The notes: generated by a model not told the origin, from the letters alone. A stretch of 64,000 nt of DNA from Alnus glutinosa (GCF_958979055.1 NC_084888.1:4296001-4360000), one strand, 5' to 3'. Counted from the stretch's first letter, positions 47,842 to 61,701 are shown. Made by a program: numbers and translations.

Positions 47842-48352
47842 CTTGTCCCTTGATTTGAATATGCCGCTGCCACTAAAATTTACAAGCATCTTTTGTAATT
47901 TAAATTGCAAATACTAAGAAGCTCTAGCTTGATTTAATTGTTTGAAATTATTGATTAGTGGTTGCTCATGAAATTAAGTAATAATAAAAAAAATTATACA
48001 TCTTAACTTTGAGGCTGGAGCTACTAGATATAAGCAAATTTTCATACCAACTATTTAGATAAACAATGGTTTTAAATACTGACTATATACTAAAAAAGAA
48101 AAAAACAAAAAAACAAATGTAATGTTATGGAAATAGTAATGTGATTGACCTTTTTTTTTTTTTTTTTTTTTTTTTCCTTTGTGGTCAAATTTCAAAAGTT
48201 ACCTTGTTTATTTGCTTTTTAACCATATAAAAGAGTTTGTTTGCTCTTGATACAATTGTCTGTTTATGTATCTTTAGTAATTCGAGCAATCAATCAACTT
48301 CAAATTGAGAATGTTGATTGAACTAATAGGGAAATGATTATATTATCAACTA

Positions 48353-48414
48353 AAATACCGATACAACGGTAACAGAATTAACGAAATACCGATACAACGG
48401 TAGCGGAATTAACG
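48353..48414 (+). repeat. 31-bp tandem duplication
   Basis: Two adjacent 31-bp units, 48353-48383 and 48384-48414, both beginning AAATACCGATACAACGGTA and differing at two positions. No function is suggested. Confidence 0.85.
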
Positions 48415-49188
48415 GCATTCATTTAGTTATTAACTAAATAATGTCGTTACAAACTGTCTAACGACTATCATAATCGAATAACTAAACAACACCCGTCACA
48501 ATTAAAACATCATATAACGACAGCAGAAAATTAATACTTGAGTTGCTTAATATAAAATCACTCGTTAAAATCCTAAGTTCCAACTAATCGGGATCGATTA
48601 CAAATAGTCTTTTTATTAATTTAATTAGATCTAAAGTATATATATTATGTCTAATCTTCAAACTCATGTTATATCTTGCCGTCTTCTACCCAAATAATTT
48701 TCAATATTTATAAATAAAATAGATCATATCTGTAAAACATTTAATAAAAGAATTAACAAAGAATCCTTTTTTTTTTTTTTTTGTAGATATAAGTTTCTAT
48801 TTTTTATTTTTTCAGGACCCTTTACCTTACAACAAGTTCAGGAAAATAAAAACAATAAAATAATAAAAGAACCCAGATTCTATTAAGGCAGGTTGGAAAG
48901 CAAGCGCCGATAGGCACGAGTAGGGAAAACACAGCGTTCAAGAAAGATAACGGCGCTGGGTGGAGGCAGAGTTGTTTCCATATATTTCAATTCTAGAGAG
49001 TCATGCAAAGCGAAGTGACACGAGGCTTACTGAGTGAGGGTCTCAAACTGAATTCACAACCAATTGGTTTGCAGCTAACAATGCCACCTTACTACCAAAG
49101 TTGTCTGTTTTCGAAAGAAATAATGATTCCAGTCTATCCTTGCAAATTTCACTATTTCCAGCCACCAATGCTCCACCCCAGTTCACTC

Positions 49189-49195
49189 TATAAAG
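49189..49195 (+). promoter_or_regulatory. Putative TATA box for the RING-H2 gene
   Basis: TATAAAG inside TTCACTCTATAAAGCTCC, followed by C/T-rich and AG-rich leader-like sequence to about 49294, where CTGG|GTATAA is a possible donor. This would make a first non-coding exon of the RING gene. It is inferred from composition only. Confidence 0.35.
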
Positions 49196-49294
49196 CTCCT
49201 GTCTTTACTCTCAGTTTGTTTCATACAAAGCCAAGAGAGATAAAGCCCAGTCTTGTGTTCAGTTCTTGTGTCAACCAATTCTCATTTCTACTGG

Positions 49295-52200
49295 GTATAA
49301 ACCCTTTTCTTTTTAGTTCTTATATGTGAGATCAGTGGGTGATAATCTTGTGCCAATGCCTATTTATCTATCATGTTCTTTACTTTCTGTTTGTGTTTTC
49401 TGTTAGGATTTTTTTTTTTAAAAAAAATAAAAATAAAATATTATGTTCTGGAACTTTTTGTTTTTCCATTTAATTTTGTTGAATCAATCTAATCTTATTT
49501 ATCCTCTATGGTTTATTTTGAGTCAATTGATACATAAATGTATGTGCATATGTATGTATGTATGTGGGGGTTGTCTGTGTGTATTGATGATAATTATTTG
49601 TATATGTTGATTTTGGGATGAAATGTGGTTCTTAGACGGTTCTTCTAGTGCAGAAGTAATCTTTCATGATCAATCTAATTTAATTTTGGGAGTTGAGTAC
49701 TTTTTTTAAAAAAAAAAATTAAAGAAAAATTTTTATTTATAATTTTATTAACCTTTGTGACCTTAGGCTCCGGATTGACATCTTCAACTGGTTATTGAAA
49801 ATCCTATTTCTTGAAGTTGTAGTTCTTTGTGATTTAGGTTTATCTACAATGGCATAGGGAAAGATCCTTCTTGCTTTTGCTAATACTTTAATATAGTTCC
49901 TGTCATCCATTTTCCTTCTGTAATGTATGTTCCCATATATTAATTTCATGGATGTGCCGATTTTGATACTTTAATTTAAATATTGTAAATGCTTTTGCAT
50001 ACATGCATCAAAGGATATAGGTTAATGCATTTTTATAGCTTTTTTGTCATGCATGCATCAATGTATGTTAGCTATATCTTTAAAAATTAAATGTATAAAT
50101 TTTTCATCTCAATGTGAAATCAATTTACCAAACTTTTTTCATTTTTCTATTGCCTATTCACTATGCCAAATCATTCTTTTTGAATTGTTGTTTGGTGTTT
50201 AGGGTTTATTTTTGACAATATTGGTTAGAGGGAACTCCTTCTTCTTCAATATTCTTTTCTCCTTAAACAGTCTCATAGTATAGCAACTATCAAGCATGCA
50301 TTCTTGTTGATATCTGCCCTGCATATGTTAGAGTTTTATGGCCAGATCATTCAACCAATGAGGATTCTATATGATTTAAGGTCACCTTGAATTATAAAAT
50401 AGCCCTATGTCCCTATGCCATAAATAAATGTTTTCATCTGTTTATTTTTTTGGGTTAGGATTGAGACCTGTGGTGGGGAAGGTGCTCCTTTCAATTGATT
50501 TGAAGAATTTTCGTTGAATATATTTTGTTTGCTATTAAGTAATTGCTTAAATTAGTTTATGCAATCAAACTATGCTTACCTATGCATCCATCAGTGTCTA
50601 AGTCTTTATAGGCATCTTTAATTCCATCCATCATGTAGGGCTACATACTTGAAATTGTTGTGGTGACCTTGATGGTACATTTTCTATTGTAAAAATTTCT
50701 TCGTATCCTCTGAATTATTTATGGTCAATATGGTTAAATGGTTGCGAGTTTTTCTTTTTCCTGTTTGGTACTTTTTCGTTATAAATACTCTTTTATTTTT
50801 TTTCATTTAATTATTTGTAAAAGTTCCATGAATGTCGATCACTAATATTTTTTTCTTGCATGAATTATTTGGAGCATTTATTTTATACCATTGACTGTTG
50901 TAAATGTTTACTTGTTTTGAACTTCTTTTGTGGCATTTAAGGTTTGATTACTGACACTAATTGGGGTAGGTTGATTTTTTAAGTAGGATTGCCTTCATTT
51001 TCTTGATCCTCTTTGTTTCTGTTATTTTTTCCAACTTTTTTTATAAAATGAATTTAGGTGTCTAATCATGTTTGGACTGATGATTTTGAGGCAGTATTAA
51101 GATTGCCACTGTTTCTCATAACCTTTTGAATAATATTCCTACTTATTTAGTTTGGGGTTAAATATGCAAGAAAATATATTTTTTCCCCCTTCTACTCCAT
51201 TTTATGCATCTAGTTTGTGACCTTCTCTCGAGCCTGATGGTCATGAAAACTCTAGATTTATAGGTTTCAATGCATGTATTCTTTTTCTCTATTAAATAGT
51301 GATACAAGTAAGTAAATATATTTGTGGTAGAACTAAGTACATCAAGATGTGCATTGTGCGTGTGCATGAGTCTGTATTTGTGATGACTTGGGAGTAGCTT
51401 GGAGATGCTGCTGTCTTCTTGACCTAGCACTTGTATATAATCTCTTTGGAAGTATAGCTATTGATTTATTAGATAATATAATCCATTTATTGTTTGTACT
51501 TTTATTTCGGAATAGTTTGAATGCTTAGTTATTTATACGTATTCAACTACCAAGGAAATTTTATTTTAGTTCTTAAGCTTTTTATCCATATATTATTTAT
51601 GCATTAGATTTGGTGTTCCTTTTTGCCTTCTGCTTCTAGAAGTCTTTAATCTCTTTAGGCATTTTCAGTTCTTTATATATGTGATTATTTATTTACTATT
51701 TGTTCTATTTTTAGTGTACATTTCATCATAAACAATTACTAACACAAAATCTAGTTTTGGACAGAATGTATTACATAGTAGGTTTGTAGTGGCATGGCAT
51801 ATTGCTTGAAAATAATTATCTTATTTGAGGTACAATGATAATGGATGGTGTGCCACGTTTTACTTTTATCACGTCCCATACTTGCGTTTGCTTTGAATTT
51901 ACAGTCTCTCTCTAAATTTTTTCTTCGCAAATGATTTTGGATACCGTTTTCTGAAAATTTAATGCTCCTTCATTGAGTCTTCTGATTTTACTTTCTTGTG
52001 TTTTTCCTTTATCTAGCAATTACGTAATCCCAATTTCTTCTCCTAGTAAATTCAATTCATCGAGTTAGGACATAGCTGAAGTTTGTGGGTGGCGCTTAGT
52101 AAGTACTATATATAAGTGTTGTTTTATGGTTTTTAGATGTGAATAGTCAATGCTTCGTGTCCAAGATTTCACCCCATGCACACTGCAACTGCAATCCACT

Positions 52201-54074
52201 TCTAGTTTCTTATAGTCCATATTGTGAGTGCATGGAAAGTCACCTAGAGAAGTGGAGTTCTATTGAACTACCTTATCTATCACATCCTTGTATTATAATC
52301 TTGGAAAAGATGATGTGATCAATTACTTGGCAAAATTATAATTATCTATTAAGACTTTTTAACAATTTCTGCTGATGCAATTTTTTTTAGTCCAGGAGAT
52401 TGTCATATTATCTTTGTTACTGATGGAGTTGAACAAAACCGGTTTGAAGTACTGTGGTCAATAATAGCATGTCATCTTTCTTTAACTTCATCATTCCATT
52501 CAATTTGTAGTACACTTTTTCTTGACATCAAAGGTCTTAGACTTCAATGGGCACATTTAGAGGATATTAGAGCCCTCGTAAGTGAGGGAGGGTACTTAAA
52601 TAGTTTTTTACATTTTTCCCCTTTATTCCCGTTTTGGTGAACTTGTATCAAGGTGATAACTGGCAGGACACTTTGGCACTTTATTTCAACACATTTTGGT
52701 GAAATTGGGAGAAGTTATGAAAGAGCTCTGAAGTTCATGACTATTATTACTTTCAACATAGATGTCATTTCCTGTTTTATAGGGCAAATGTCTGTAAGAA
52801 AGGGGCTTGTTTGGTTTACTAAGTAAATTTGTTAGAAATTTAAAATTGTTTTGTAAGGGTACAAGTGGTTAATTGTGCCTTGAACACTCGAGAAAATTAT
52901 TGATTGAACTGGTTATGGGGAATATATATTTCATATACTTTATTTGATAGTTTTTTTAGGGATATATTAGAAGATGGCTTATAAATATTCTAGGAAAAAA
53001 AGGGAAAGGATTTGTGAAGAGACATGTACAAGTAAGAATACGTCTATAGGTGATTAATTTAAATTCTAAAAAGGGTCCTCCACAATGTCTTTATTAACCT
53101 AAAAACAGCTAATATTGAGGTTTATGGGTTGCAGATGGAGTAAAATATTCAAACAGAACAAGTTTGAGGGGGCAGTTTAGTTAGATATCTGTTGGTGAGT
53201 GGACAATCCAGTAATCATAGGTTTCTAGACAGGCTTATATTTGAGTTAATCTATCTAAATGCAGGCACAGGCCCTCTTCCTCAGCCGCCACTTTGTCCGC
53301 AAAGAATATGGCTGCCGAGCATGGGTGCTGTAGATGGACATTTGAGATTTGGTTAATTTAGGCAAATACTAGTATTAATAATTAGCATTTGCTTATTGGA
53401 ATCAATAAAGCGGCGAGGTCTCATAGCAGTGACATTAAAGTTCTCACTATAATTTGGACCGGAAAGGACTGCAGACAATCTAGCGGATCATGAGAATAAT
53501 GAGTTGAAGATAGTTCACTTTACATCTTTCTGGTGCTTGGTAACAACCTCCTTGGATAGAGATAAAGAATGAGGAGATGGATAACTGAAGTTGAGATGCA
53601 CTTTGGAGGTTTCCCTAAATGTCGCATATTAATGAGAAAAGGAAAGTAGATTTATTGTCAATTTGTCAGCAACTCTGTCTATGATTCAAGATTAAATTGT
53701 AGAAACTGGTAGAAAATTAAGAAACAGTGTGTTCATATACAAAATTAATTCAGATACAGATTTGAGGAATATTTAGATGAACGACTAGTGAACCAGTAAG
53801 ATAAAATTTAGAATAACTGCATCTGGAAAATCCTGTAAGTTTTATGAAAGGCAATAGATAGTTGCTTAAACTGGAGAGATGTGTTCGAGTGTTTCTATTG
53901 ACATCAGTAAGGAAAAACTCTCTCTTCAGTTTTGTAAATGTGAGCAGTTGCAGAAAGCTCTGCTACTGATGTCTTAAATTGCAAATCATTTCATTTGTGG
54001 ATAGCTGTGCAGGTATGAAATTACTAAATCAAATTATTCCAGATCTTATTCTATTACAGGTGGTGTGATTTCAG
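49295..54074 (+). other. Probable long leader intron of the RING-H2 gene
   Basis: T-rich, non-coding DNA of about 4.8 kb with no recognisable gene or repeat. It ends in a good acceptor at 54072-54074 (TGATTTCAG), 76 bp before the ATG; another acceptor is at 54060. Intron-like composition throughout supports a leader intron, but a separate promoter inside this stretch is equally possible. Confidence 0.35.
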
Positions 54075-54150
54075 GTCTGCAGAGAAGACCTTCTGTTAGG
54101 ACTCCCTCTGGCATTCTTTTGACTTCTGAAGTGAATCTATTTCGGCCAAG

Positions 54151-57100
54151 ATGAATGGTCAAGGTAGAACCTACAACTCATTTCCTGAAACCCTTCATGT
54201 TGATCATGGGCTGGATGTCAACAATCCTGTGTTTGCTCTGAATAATGTGTTTACCACTGCTGTCTCAGTCCATGATAGCCACACTGGTATAGGCTGGATG
54301 GGTCAATCTAGCTCCAGTGTGAACACCCAAAACCCGATCAGTTTTCAGGAATTATTAGGTGAGGATGGATGGCTTTCTTCTGCTGATGATCCTGATGGAA
54401 CTGGTCAAAGGTTTCAAGGAAGGCATTCTGAGCCATATATTGCTCCTTTTCAAGAGAACGCTTATATGTTCCCGAGTGATGGTCAGGTCAGAAACGAGCC
54501 ATCAATTTTGCAAGGGGTTAATTCTGGCGCTCTCACTCAGAACCTAGACTTAAATGCCTTGTTTGAGAGCAATAACAGTGATGCCAATCAGGATATGGGG
54601 GCAGGTTTAAGCCTGCGTCTATTTAATCCCGATGGACTAGAAGCTGATCAAAATCCACTGGCCCACAATTCTTCTATCCCACTTGTAATATCTTCTGGAC
54701 TTGCAGGATATGTGTTGGAAGAAGATGATGGCAGAGAGGGACTTTCATCAGATGGTAGGCGAGTATCCTGCAAAAGAAGAGCACCTGAAGATGCTCCTGG
54801 ACTACTGTCTTTGGGTGAAAGTTCAAGATCTAGTCAACAAGCTGGAAATTCTGAATGGGAAGCTGTTCCTGCCCAAGGAAATGCCAATAGTGGCTTGAAT
54901 GTATCAACTCCTTTGATTATTCCTTCAAATGTTAGTCATCCTGAACAGTTGGAGAATAGACTTGGGGTTGGCATGATGGGAGCAGTTTCTGGCGTGCATC
55001 AGACTTCAAGTGGTCCAGAACAAGAAGAAAGTTCTCATAGAGCTATTCGTCTGAGGAGAGCTGCAAATCCACAAGATTCTGTACCATCTTGTATATTGTC
55101 TAGTGGGACCACACAAGATTCTCATCTACAGTCACGTACTCAACCAACGATCTTTTTTCCGTTTGATCACTTTCCAAACTCAAGCTCAGCAGCAACATTG
55201 CCAGTTAATGCAACTCCTCCAGAGCAGGCTTTTGTGCACACTGCCATCTCTTTGCAAAATCTGCAGCCTTTCCCATGGGATGATTTGACAAGGTCAAGAC
55301 CTGATGTGTCTTCTATTCCTCCTGTTTATGCTGTCAATGGTGGTGATACTTTGCAGCAAGAACAGAACTCAATGAACATTCCTAGAAACACCCTGCTTGT
55401 TCCTGAAACTGAAAGGGGGAATGTAGCCCAGAATCCAACCAACATTAACTTTGTCAATGGGAATTCAAACTCTCTGGGAAATGTTGCTTCAAGTTCGCGA
55501 AATGGCACTCTTTCAGGTTTCACATCTGTGCCTACTGGGCTTCCTGAATGCAACGTACCTGAACAGTATGCACAGAGTCGCTCTACGACTGCATCTGCTG
55601 GCTTTGAATCTAGAGTGCGGGGTAGTTACTGGCCACTACATTCAGGGACTTCTGCAGCAGCACGGGAAATGGATCTTTCAGTTAGAGGTGGTAATGTAAG
55701 ACCTTTTCAGGTATACATGGATTCAGAATTGATGACAAGACCTGAGAGACAAGCTGGTGGTTATCCTGAAAATCCCTTCGAGCATCAGTCCATCGGTGCT
55801 ACTCAAAACATAAGCAGACTGATATCTGAGGTATGCTCAATGGAATACTGACTGATTATTTTTTTCACCCCTTCTTTGAATGAAGTATATCATATAAGAC
55901 AGGTTAGTCATACAGCAATCTGAATATTTGGGAAATCAAATGGATAAGATCACATGGTATACGATGCAGTATTGGGTGAGCCCAACCCAATTATAATTTC
56001 TTTCTTGTGTTGGGTGATTGGGAAAGCACAAAATATGCCATTAAAAAGAGGGATTTTTTAATTTTTTTTTTAATTTTTAAGGAACTTGAAAGTATAACAT
56101 AGATAGGAAAGAGAAAAGAAGCTTCTCCAATCCTGTAGGATTAAAATACCCCTAATTCCACAAGCCCCAACCATAATATGTTGAACCCAAGGCATCTAAA
56201 TTTGAAACTTGAAAGGAGAATACTATTTGTATACATAGGCCATTGAGAAGGAGCTCTATCATAGGTTTATTGGAGGACTCAAGGGAGAGAAATTGAAGAG
56301 GAAATGGAAGTCAAATAAAATGGAAAAATAGGCCTAATAAGAGTGGAGACCTACCATGATCTTCTCCATTAAAAAATGATGTCTCTCCATCTGAATCTGA
56401 GCCAAAGCTTCGGTGGATGCCTGCTGCCAAAGGAGAAGAGGCTCACTTCTTTAAGGGTCTACAGAAAGAACTTTTTATACAATAACTTCACATTCCTCCA
56501 CAACTCTAAGATAATAGGGAATACAACCTTTTATAGGAGGTAGGAAACCCTAACTTGCCAAGTAACATTCCATATATGTCTAGAGAACATTCTGAGCATC
56601 TAGAGAGAATATTTTGTTGGTTGACATGGCCTTTCGGTGGCAAACTTTACATAATTTTTCTCTAGAAAAATACCCGGTCGTTGTCGTTATTTTAAAGCAA
56701 GACCTTGTTCTTTTTCAGGCACATCCTATACTATATTTTTCTAGTATTTGAACCAGAGTCTTGTTTGTTTTACATCCTTTTAGTGACTGGGAGTGGATAT
56801 GCTTGCTTCCATTCATAGAGGGCCTTGGTAAACCCTGGATGCACAGTAACACCCTTGTTGATAAGTTCATTTGTCGCCTCCCCCACATATTTCCATTTTA
56901 CCTATGGTTATGCAAATTCAATAAGCCTTAGCTTCTAGGTCACGAAGTAGGCTTCCGAAGTTGACCATGATCAAGCTCTTGTTGGGTCATCTCAGACCTT
57001 GTGATCAACAGCCAAATTCTATATGAGGAATATTGGATAGTTGGTTTTATCATGTTCAATTTTGAAGATTTTTCCTTAAACATGCATTATACTTCCTGTT

Positions 57101-58476
57101 TTTAAAATTTGATTTGTGCTTACACCTACATGCAAATTTAAACATACCGGTAATTATTAGGTCAGAAAGAATAATTTCACAATCATGTAACCAATAAGCA
57201 TATTCAAGCAGCTTATGTACCATGAATTGATTTTCTTTTTCAGTATTCGTGTACTTTCACTTAATCAGATGTCTATTTTTGACATAATAACAGGTTCGAA
57301 ATGCCGTGGCACTTGTCCGTAGGGGTCGCGCTTTACAATTTGAGGTAGGTTTTAGCTAGATCTCTACATGTTGCTATAAAGTTCCATCTTTGATGTACTT
57401 ATCAAATAAAAGTTCCATCTTTGCTATGATAAGGCTAAACCTCATTTTATTTTTCATCACATTGTAAATGCTAAAATCATCAGTGGTGGTAAAAAAAGCA
57501 GAAACTTGATGGGTAAGTTGTCATATTTGTACACTTCCTCAAAATAATTATTAGCTTGAAGTTCTTGCAAGAATTGGTTTCTACTGTACAAAATGGGCCC
57601 CAGTTTGCCTCGATCCCATCAAGGTCTTATAGATGATTTGCACTGATGCTGGTATTCCAGGATGTTATGATTATTGACCGTTCAGTTTTATATGGTGTCC
57701 CTGAGGAGGATGATATGCATGAAGACATGCGTCTTGATGTAGATAACATGTCTTATGAGGTAACACTACAAAAAAATTAGTACATTGCAGGTCTTTACAA
57801 GGATAACTTCCATATCATTGGCCAAAAAGAATTTTAAGATATACTGTTTCAGTCACCATTTAATTCTGGTCCTTCATTCTGGAAAAGTGCTTGAAAGTTA
57901 CAATTTTGGGTTTAGGAATTACTGGCTTTGGAAGAGTACATTGGGAATGTCGGCATTGGATTGAGCGAAGAAGCTATTCTCGCAAATTTGAGGCAGCGAA
58001 AATATGAGTCCATCACATTAGGATCTCCAGAGGAGACCGTACCATGCTGCATTTGTCAGGTATGAGCCATTCTATTTTTCTTCCTTCCAGGGGTAGATAG
58101 AAAGGAGAACACCATAAGACAGTGCAGTCAATGAAATAATTATATGAATTTGTTTTGTAAATATAAATATCATAGTTTTCTTGGCTGTTATAAAGTAGCC
58201 CGCTTGGTCCTTTGCTAGATTTTGCTGAAGTGAGATTCTTACCTGCAGATATGTTGTTATCTTTTTTATAGTTTCTTTGTTTAAGCTGTTTCTTTCAATG
58301 TGTCTTTCATCTCTGGAAACACTTTGCAGGAGGAATTTGTTGATGGAGATGATCTTGGGAAGCTGGATTGTGGGCATGACTTTCACTTCACCTGTGTTAA
58401 ACAGTGGCTAGTTCAGAAGAATTCCTGCCCTATTTGCAAAAAGATGGCGCTGGCTTGTAGAGACGCAGATAATTAA
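54151..58476 (+). CDS. RING-H2 E3 ubiquitin ligase, MBR/RHG1A-like
   Basis: Predicted E3 ubiquitin ligase. Exons 54151-55830, 57294-57344, 57661-57759, 57916-58059 and 58330-58476 give 706 residues. The first 555 residues, nearly all in exon 1, form a Ser/Asn/Gln-rich, probably disordered region with MNGQGRTYNSFPE at the start and FQELLGEDGW near 70. The C-terminal part has the family block LVRRGRALQFEDVMIIDRSV, then DMRLDVDNMSYEELLALEE, and ends in a complete RING-H2: C654, C657, C672, H674, H677, C680, C691, C694. This layout is that of the MBR1/MBR2 and RHG1A group (MED25-linked ligases in Arabidopsis); the syntenic relative is probably At5g67120. No transmembrane segment. The intron between exons 1 and 2 (1.46 kb) contains unidentified AT-rich DNA. 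Confidence 0.93.
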
Positions 58477-59990
58477 TTTCGGGGCTCCTTTTCCAAGCTG
58501 GAGATGAAACCAGAAAGGTGCTTTCCAGCCCTTGGGATGGCATCTTTAGTTTCTTTATATACATCATCGTTTCATGTTGCTTTGTTATGACAGTTTTTCA
58601 TTGTATTAATTTGCAACTCCACGAGACGCCTTAGTGCCTCTTGATCTTGCTTTTTCCTCAAAAAGTTAATGGTTTCTGTGGCTGGGGTGACATGCTAGGT
58701 AATCCTCCAAGTAGAGGGGATGTGTTATAGAACCAAATTTTCTGTACTTCTATACATGTTCATGAGCGGCTTAGGTTCAAGGATATCCTGCTTGTCAAAC
58801 TAGCTGGTTAATAGATGGAACCTCAGCCATGGAAATTCAGGAGAACTTGACTTATATTCAGACAATGTTTATGTTTTGAAACTGTGACTTTAAAATGGCA
58901 ACCTTCTTATATGAAGGCTGCTTCGTTGGCTTAGTCTCTTATCCCCTGCTGGAATGAAACCTGGTTTTAAACTTTTTCCTTTGATGCTGCTATCTATCTT
59001 TTTTCGCTGGCTAAATTATTATGTTTTGCTGTTTTGCATCTTTTTATGAGGTTAGTTAATATTTGCTAGGTTGGTAGATTGAATGTTACTAATGGCCGGG
59101 CAAAAAAAGAAATAAATAAATAAAGAATTTTACAAATGGCTTAAATGACTGTCTTTAGCTGTCTATTAATTCTTGCATGTTCTCATGCTTCAATGCATCC
59201 CCCCTTATTTAATTGCTGTTGCATAGGCCAGGCTAGCACTGGGCTTCTACGTTCTTATCTTGTCCTGGTCTTGATACTTAGGAGCTTTGTCAGATTCTTT
59301 CATGTTTAATTCCCTTTTCATCTGCTTTTATTTACATTCCTTTTAACTTCTTGGTGCGTCTTCATTGACGGGCCTGGCTCGAGTCAAGTTGAAACTGAAC
59401 TTGTTGGGAATGGGACATGTTTTCTTTCTGTCTTGTTATGGGATACGTATCTCGGTCCCAATAGGTCCAATTCCAATTAGAACAACTGAACCGAAGCCGA
59501 ATCCGGCATGTTCCTACAATTTCAACCTTTGGCTAAGCTGTCTTTTGTAAACACATGGTTGGTGTAATCTTGTGATTGTGTTGTCGCCTTCATCCGTGCA
59601 CGTTTTCTTCATTCCATCATTGTTGCCTCATTTAATTTTCTCCCAAAATTACTTTCTTTCCCATACCATACACTGCACATGTCTCCGAAACAACATCTCC
59701 GTTTGAAACATTTTTGTGTAGCCTTGAATTTGTGATCCTTTCATCATTGTTAAGGTATTCTTAATTTGGTTAAGAAGGACAACGAAATGACTGGTAACAG
59801 ATTTTGATGAGGCACAAGGATATTTATCTACTATGATATGACTGTTGCCTAATTCAAGTGAGGCCAAATGATATTTGCAATGAAATGACTGTTACCAAAT
59901 GGAATGGTGGCTTGAAACTGCCTTTTGAACTAGTTGCATTTTAGGGGTATTGGCAAACATGTCTTTGGGGCATCAGATCCTCGATTCTTT
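58477..59990. other. 3' flank of the RING gene, no gene seen
   Basis: 3' UTR followed by AT-rich intergenic DNA. The small open frames at 59365-59550 and 59649-59867 resemble no known protein. Confidence 0.5.
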
Positions 59991-60172
59991 GGGTGTGTTT
60001 GGTAAAGATTATTGAAGTGATTTTTTTTTTTTTAGTAAAACGGTAAGATAATTGATGTGATATAAAGTATAAAGAATTTGTATTGGAAAAGGTGAGAGTG
60101 TTTTGAATTTTTTTTTTTGGGGGGGAGTGAAAATAAAAGGAGGGAAGAGAAAATTGGTTACCAAACACACCT
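59991..60172. mobile_element. MITE with GGGTGTGTTTGGTAA ends
   Basis: The left end GGGTGTGTTTGGTAA (59991-60005) is matched inverted by TTACCAAACACACCT at 60158-60172. Such ends are common in plant Tourist-like MITEs, but the target duplication is unclear, so the superfamily stays open. 182 bp, no coding capacity. Confidence 0.65.
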
Positions 60173-60237
60173 AAAAAATGAAATGGAGAGGATCCTTGTC
60201 CGTCGTTGGGGGCAGAGCGCCACTACATACATGCTAG

Positions 60238-61244
60238 TAGGAGTGAGCAAATCCCCGCAAAACCCGCCCCGCCCCGCAGAAACCGCCCCAACCCGCCCCG
60301 TAGAGCCCAAAACCCGCACCCATGGTGCGGGTTTAGGAGTTTTTTTTAGCCCCCCGCGCGATGCGGGGCGGGTTGCGGGGGGGACCCTTGAATTTTTGCG
60401 GGTCCCCGCCCCCGCCCCCGCCCCGCAGGTTTTAAAAAAAAAAAAAAAAAAAAAAGAAAAAGAAAAAGGGAGGGGGGGGGCGAAAAACATAAAAAACACA
60501 AGCAGCACTGCAGCAGGCAGTGTTTCTAAATTCTAACCTAACCCTACACTTATCTTCTTTAGGTTTGTAAGTCCTTGAGCCGTTGAGCGCCGCAGCCCTG
60601 AGCAGTGAGCACCGCATCCCTGAGCACCTCATCCCTGAGCGCCGCAGCAGCCCTGCCACAGTGCCACTAGCCAGCCCTACCCTGCCCTGAGCGCCGCAGC
60701 CGTGCCACTAGCCACCTCACTAGTCGTCGCCAGTCACCGGCCCTCCCCGCACGCACGGACACACGTCACACACCGGCAGGCGCCGCAGGCCGCAGCAGAG
60801 GAAGGGGAAGGAAGGCCCCTGTAGTCGACTAGTCGGCACTCGGCATGTATTTTCTGGGTTTGACTTACTATGCATTGCTAACTTGTTGTGAGATCTGAAT
60901 ATCTGATTGCTCAAAATTTCTAACTTTGGCTTTATGCCCATTCTTTCAAGTTTAAGCTATTTTAGTTATTTGAATGTGGGTTTGCATGAGTCGTCGATAT
61001 CCAGGGTTTCTGCTGTTCTTGGTATCGCAAGAAAATCCCTTTCGAATAAACAAAACTTCATGTTGGACAATAACCCATCATAACCCGCGGGGATCCCCGC
61101 ATACCCGCAGGGATCCCCGCCCCTCAACCCCACCCCATCCCCACCCGCCCCGTGCGGGTGCAGGGGGCAATATGCGGGGTGCGGGGCGGGGGCAAAAAAA
61201 CCCCATCCCCGCCCCCACCCCCCCCCGCCCCATGCTCAGCCCTA
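60238..61244. mobile_element. Non-autonomous hAT element, 1007 bp
   Basis: It begins TAGGAGTGAGCAAAT and ends with the complement of TAGGGCTGAGCATGGG. It is flanked by a perfect 8-bp target duplication CATGCTAG at 60230-60237 and 61245-61252. GC-rich subterminal regions repeat CCCGCCCCGCA and GTGCGGGTTT. The ends, subterminal DNA and a GAGCGCCGCAGCCC stretch match the element at 11874-12945 in opposite orientation, but the exchanger fragment is absent; the centre (about 60600-61060) has a different, unidentified filling. Open frames across it are low-complexity by-products. Confidence 0.88.
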
Positions 61245-61552
61245 CATGCTAGGGCTTATTTGGTCCACTACATACATGCTGGGGCTTATTTGAAACCAAA
61301 GAAACATTTTAGTAACATTTTTTAAAAGGTTTTGTTGGTTAGTATTCTTGTTTTTTCCTCTCAAAACAAAAACATTAACGAATAACTCAAACACAAAACG
61401 CTCTTAAAAATACAAATATAGTTTTCACTTTTATGTAACATCAAAACATTTTTTTTAAGCCAAAAACAAAAAGATAAATGTTTGTTTTCATTTTCTTACA
61501 TATTTTTTTTCCATTTCCGTACAAGAAATGTATGAACCCACTATTGAATACA
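61245..61552. other. AT-rich spacer
   Basis: No feature other than a repeat of CACTACATACATGCT next to the hAT insertion site (61267-61281, also at 60221-60235). Confidence 0.4.
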
Positions 61553-61701
61553 GAGAAATGCTACATTTTTCATTTGTTTTTCCTTCAAAAATTGGTTTTC
61601 AAGTGATGTGTCATCAAAACATTTCAAAATTTCCTAGGATGGTGACACATCGCTTGAAAACCAACTTTTACAAAACAAATTTGAGAAGTATAACATTTTT
61701 C
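61553..61701. mobile_element. Fold-back MITE, about 149 bp
   Basis: Two inverted arms meet around TTGGTTTTCAAGTGATGTGTCA and its inverted copy (GTGACACATCGCTTGAAAACCAA). Flanking 9-mers TTGAATACA and TTGAATATG agree at 7 of 9 bases. The arm ends (AAATGCTAC) resemble those of the 31837-32009 element. Confidence 0.65.

Larger units (their letters stand above)
46201..49188. other. AT-rich intergenic region
   Basis: It contains a CT microsatellite at about 46259-46278, the small hAT-like element 47750-47841, and a 31-bp tandem repeat at 48353-48414. No supported gene. Confidence 0.45.

Noticed and set aside
49003-49329. 108-codon open frame before the RING gene
   Set aside because: No family resemblance; it overlaps the putative promoter and leader of the RING gene.
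60117-60659. Long low-complexity open frames on both strands
   Set aside because: They are made of GC-rich hAT subterminal repeats and a poly-A tract.
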